DNA of 6,301 nt from JAVBLD01 sp031553705 (lineage in GTDB: Bacteria; Bacteroidota; Bacteroidia; Bacteroidales; Marinifilaceae), in the NCBI GenBank assembly GCA_031553705.1, contig JAVBLD010000026.1, positions 1 through 6,301 on the forward strand. The letters are read 5' to 3'. The notes beneath the pieces were generated by a model. The model did no database searches and had not been told where the DNA came from. It saw only the letters and a program-made list of their open reading frames with translations. Within the stretch, counting starts at the first letter, position 1; every line of letters begins with the position of its first letter. A program made the position numbers and the translations under genes. Below, piece after piece: positions 4,421 through 6,301 of this stretch.

Positions 4421-6217
4421 ATGAATCTGATAGAGTCGGAGGATATATTAAAAGCTTCGGGAAGCTTGAACCGTTTCGGCGGGAATCTTGGCGGCAGTCT
4501 TGTGGCAAAGTTGGTTATGTATATTATGCGGTTGGATAAGATTAATAAATTGTATTCAAACGTGTATGATGAGAATCCGGAAGCTTTTCTGGATCGTTTG
4601 ATCGAAGCCTTGGGCGTGACGATAGAGGTGAGTGAAGAGGAGTTGCAACGGATTCCAAAAGAGGGGGCATTCATTACCATTTCGAACCATCCTTTCGGGG
4701 GATTGGACGGAATCATCCTGATCAAACTGCTGAGTAAAATCCGGCCTGATTACAGGGTGATGGCAAACTTCCTATTGAAGAAGATTGTGCCGATTCAAGA
4801 CTACTTTATGGGGGTCAATCCGTTTGAGAACAAGAAAAACATCTCCAGTGCCGGGGGATTGAAAGAGGCATTGCGACATCTGGCGGACGGGAAACCATTG
4901 GGTTTATTTCCTGCCGGAGAGGTTTCGGCCTATCATGCCGATTCGAATAATATCGAAGATAAAGAGTGGAAGGCGTCGGCGATAAGATTGATCGGGATGG
5001 CTGATGTACCTGTTGTTCCGATCTATTTTAAAGGTTCCAATAGTCTGTTATTCCATATATTAGGGTTAATCCATCCGATGTTGAGAACGGTGAAGTTACC
5101 TTCGGAGTTATTGAATAAGAAGAAGAGGGTTGTGCGGTTGCGGATCGGGAATCCTATCGATACGACAACCCAGCATTCTTTTGTCGATTTAATCCAATAT
5201 GGCAGGTTTCTGAGGGCAAAGACCTATTTATTGGGTTCGTCGCTGGAGGTAAAGAAGTTCTTCCTGAAATCCCAAGAAGCCAGCCGAAAAGCGGAACCGA
5301 TCATAGCGGAAATAGATGAGAATGTATTGAAAAAGGAGATTGAAGCTATCACAGCAGATCACCTGTTATTTAATGTTAAAAACTATTCTATTTATTGTGC
5401 TCCGGCGATGAAGATTCCGAATGTGCTGAACGAAATCGGCCGTTTGAGGGAAGTCACTTTCCGGATTGTCGGAGAGGGGACAAACCGGAGTATCGATTTG
5501 GATGAGTACGACCTTTATTACGATCATCTTTTTATCTGGGACCGGGATGTCAACCGGATTGTCGGGGCATACCGTGCCGGAAAAGGAAAAGAAATTATGA
5601 ATTACTACGGGATCAACGGGTTTTATATCAACACGTTGTTTAAGATGCGTAAGGCTATGTTTCCGGTGATGTATGAGGCGATAGAACTCGGTCGTTCGTT
5701 TGTCAGGGAAGAGTATCAACGTAAACCGTTGCCATTGTTCATGTTGTGGAAAGGTATTCTTTATTTCCTGATCAAGAATCCGGAGTACAGGTACCTGATA
5801 GGTCCCGTTACGATTAGCGGGAAATATACAGCCGTATCGAAAGAGCTGATCATGAAGTTTATTCTACAGAATCATTGGGCTGGGGAGCTGGCGCGCCATA
5901 TCTCTCCCCGGAGCAAGTACCGCGTTGAAACCAATGATCCGGATATCGATGTGATGTTGGAGGCTTCGCATAATAATATCACGCTATTGGACAGGATGAT
6001 CGAGGATATCGAGCCGACAAGCGACAAATTGCCGATACTGTTGAAGAAATATATTTCGCTGAATGCCAGGATTGCCGGATTTAATATAGATCCTAAGTTT
6101 AATATGTGCCTGGACGGTCTGCTTATACTTGATCTTTTTGATGTGCCTATGAGCGTCATCGAATCGTTGTCGAAAGAGATCAACGACGAGACGATCTTGA
6201 GTCGTTTTACGCCTTGA
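4421..6217 (+). CDS. Fused lipid acyltransferase: PlsC-like O-acyltransferase plus GNAT-like N-acyltransferase (OlsF/GlsF-type)
   Basis: A 598-residue two-domain protein. The N-terminal half (about 70-270) is a PlsC/lysophospholipid-acyltransferase domain. It carries SNHPFGGLDG (89-97), with catalytic His90 and Asp96 spaced one residue wider than the classical HX4D box, and FPAGEVS (163-169) in place of FPEGTRS. The block PVVPIYFKGSNS (197-208) follows. The C-terminal half (about 310-480) resembles the hemolysin-like GNAT N-acyltransferases of the OlsB/GlsB family, with LREVTFRIVGEG (342-353), DLYYDHLFIWD (364-374), IVGAYRAGKG (380-389) and ELGRSFV (422-428). This order matches OlsF/GlsF enzymes, which N-acylate an amino acid (ornithine or glycine) and then O-acylate the product to make membrane aminolipids. 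A C-terminal extension (about 490-598) shows no motif I recognise. The substrate cannot be read from the sequence. No strong transmembrane segment is evident, so it is probably peripheral at the inner membrane. Confidence 0.85.
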   Translation: MNLIESEDILKASGSLNRFGGNLGGSLVAKLVMYIMRLDKINKLYSNVYDENPEAFLDRLIEALGVTIEVSEEELQRIPKEGAFITISNHPFGGLDGIILIKLLSKIRPDYRVMANFLLKKIVPIQDYFMGVNPFENKKNISSAGGLKEALRHLADGKPLGLFPAGEVSAYHADSNNIEDKEWKASAIRLIGMADVPVVPIYFKGSNSLLFHILGLIHPMLRTVKLPSELLNKKKRVVRLRIGNPIDTTTQHSFVDLIQYGRFLRAKTYLLGSSLEVKKFFLKSQEASRKAEPIIAEIDENVLKKEIEAITADHLLFNVKNYSIYCAPAMKIPNVLNEIGRLREVTFRIVGEGTNRSIDLDEYDLYYDHLFIWDRDVNRIVGAYRAGKGKEIMNYYGINGFYINTLFKMRKAMFPVMYEAIELGRSFVREEYQRKPLPLFMLWKGILYFLIKNPEYRYLIGPVTISGKYTAVSKELIMKFILQNHWAGELARHISPRSKYRVETNDPDIDVMLEASHNNITLLDRMIEDIEPTSDKLPILLKKYISLNARIAGFNIDPKFNMCLDGLLILDLFDVPMSVIESLSKEINDETILSRFTP

Positions 6218-6257
6218 GATTTGGGAAGGGTTCGGACTTTATTGATTTTAAAAATGG

Positions 6258-6297
6258 AGAATTGAAAATTGAAAAGTCATTCAAAATTCAAAATTCT
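6258..6297. repeat. AT-rich imperfect inverted repeat after the acyltransferase gene
   Basis: TTGAAAATTGAA (6262-6273) and TTCAAAATTCAA (6280-6291) pair except for a central AA/AA. The flanks AGAATT (6258-6263) and AATTCT (6292-6297) can form an alternative outer stem. It lies 40 bases past the stop codon. It may act as a weak terminator or be a dispersed intergenic repeat of the AATTGAAAATTGAA kind found in Bacteroidales genomes. The window ends four bases later. Confidence 0.4.
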
Positions 6298-6301
6298 TTG
6301 C

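Noticed and set aside
5366..6183. Minus-strand open frames inside the acyltransferase gene
   Set aside because: Antisense shadows; the plus-strand frame has clear family motifs throughout.

Overview
The window looks like the chromosome of a Bacteroidales bacterium (Bacteroides/Parabacteroides type), with the decayed end of an integrative conjugative element (ICE) on its left side. Three things support this. Several intergenic regions carry the Bacteroidota -7 promoter element TAnnTTTG, usually as TATCTTTG. There are no clear Shine-Dalgarno sequences. The proteins are an RteC regulator, a Bacteroides-type tyrosine recombinase, RecF next to a short DUF721 protein, and a fused lipid acyltransferase.

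Left third (1 to about 1800): the 3' part of rteC, a regulator of CTnDOT-type elements, runs in from the left edge. Immediately after it is a TATCTTTG promoter with a 10-bp palindrome where the -33 box should be. This fits the RteC-controlled excision promoter, but no excision gene follows. Instead the DNA runs into the 3' end of an integrase gene on the opposite strand. That integrase keeps its arm-binding, core-binding and most of its catalytic domain, but it stops just after the HxxR motif and lacks the catalytic tyrosine. The segment is therefore best read as an ICE remnant that can no longer move by its own integrase.

Border (1771-2068): a 298-base stretch with no convincing gene. It holds three consecutive inverted repeats between the integrase start and the end of the next chromosomal gene.

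Right two thirds (2069-6301): ordinary chromosome. A membrane-anchored TPR protein is transcribed leftward and recF rightward from a shared divergent promoter region. After recF, a second promoter drives a DUF721 (DciA-like) gene, followed two bases later by a 598-residue fused acyltransferase. The latter has an N-terminal PlsC-like O-acyltransferase and a C-terminal GNAT-like N-acyltransferase, the layout of the OlsF/GlsF amino-acid-lipid synthases. The window ends in an AT-rich imperfect inverted repeat.

I see no CRISPR array, tRNA, rRNA or clear origin. The most unusual features are the integrase-rteC junction, the hairpin cluster at the element border and the pairing of a replication-type gene with a lipid synthase. 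None amounts to a convincing undescribed system on this sequence alone.
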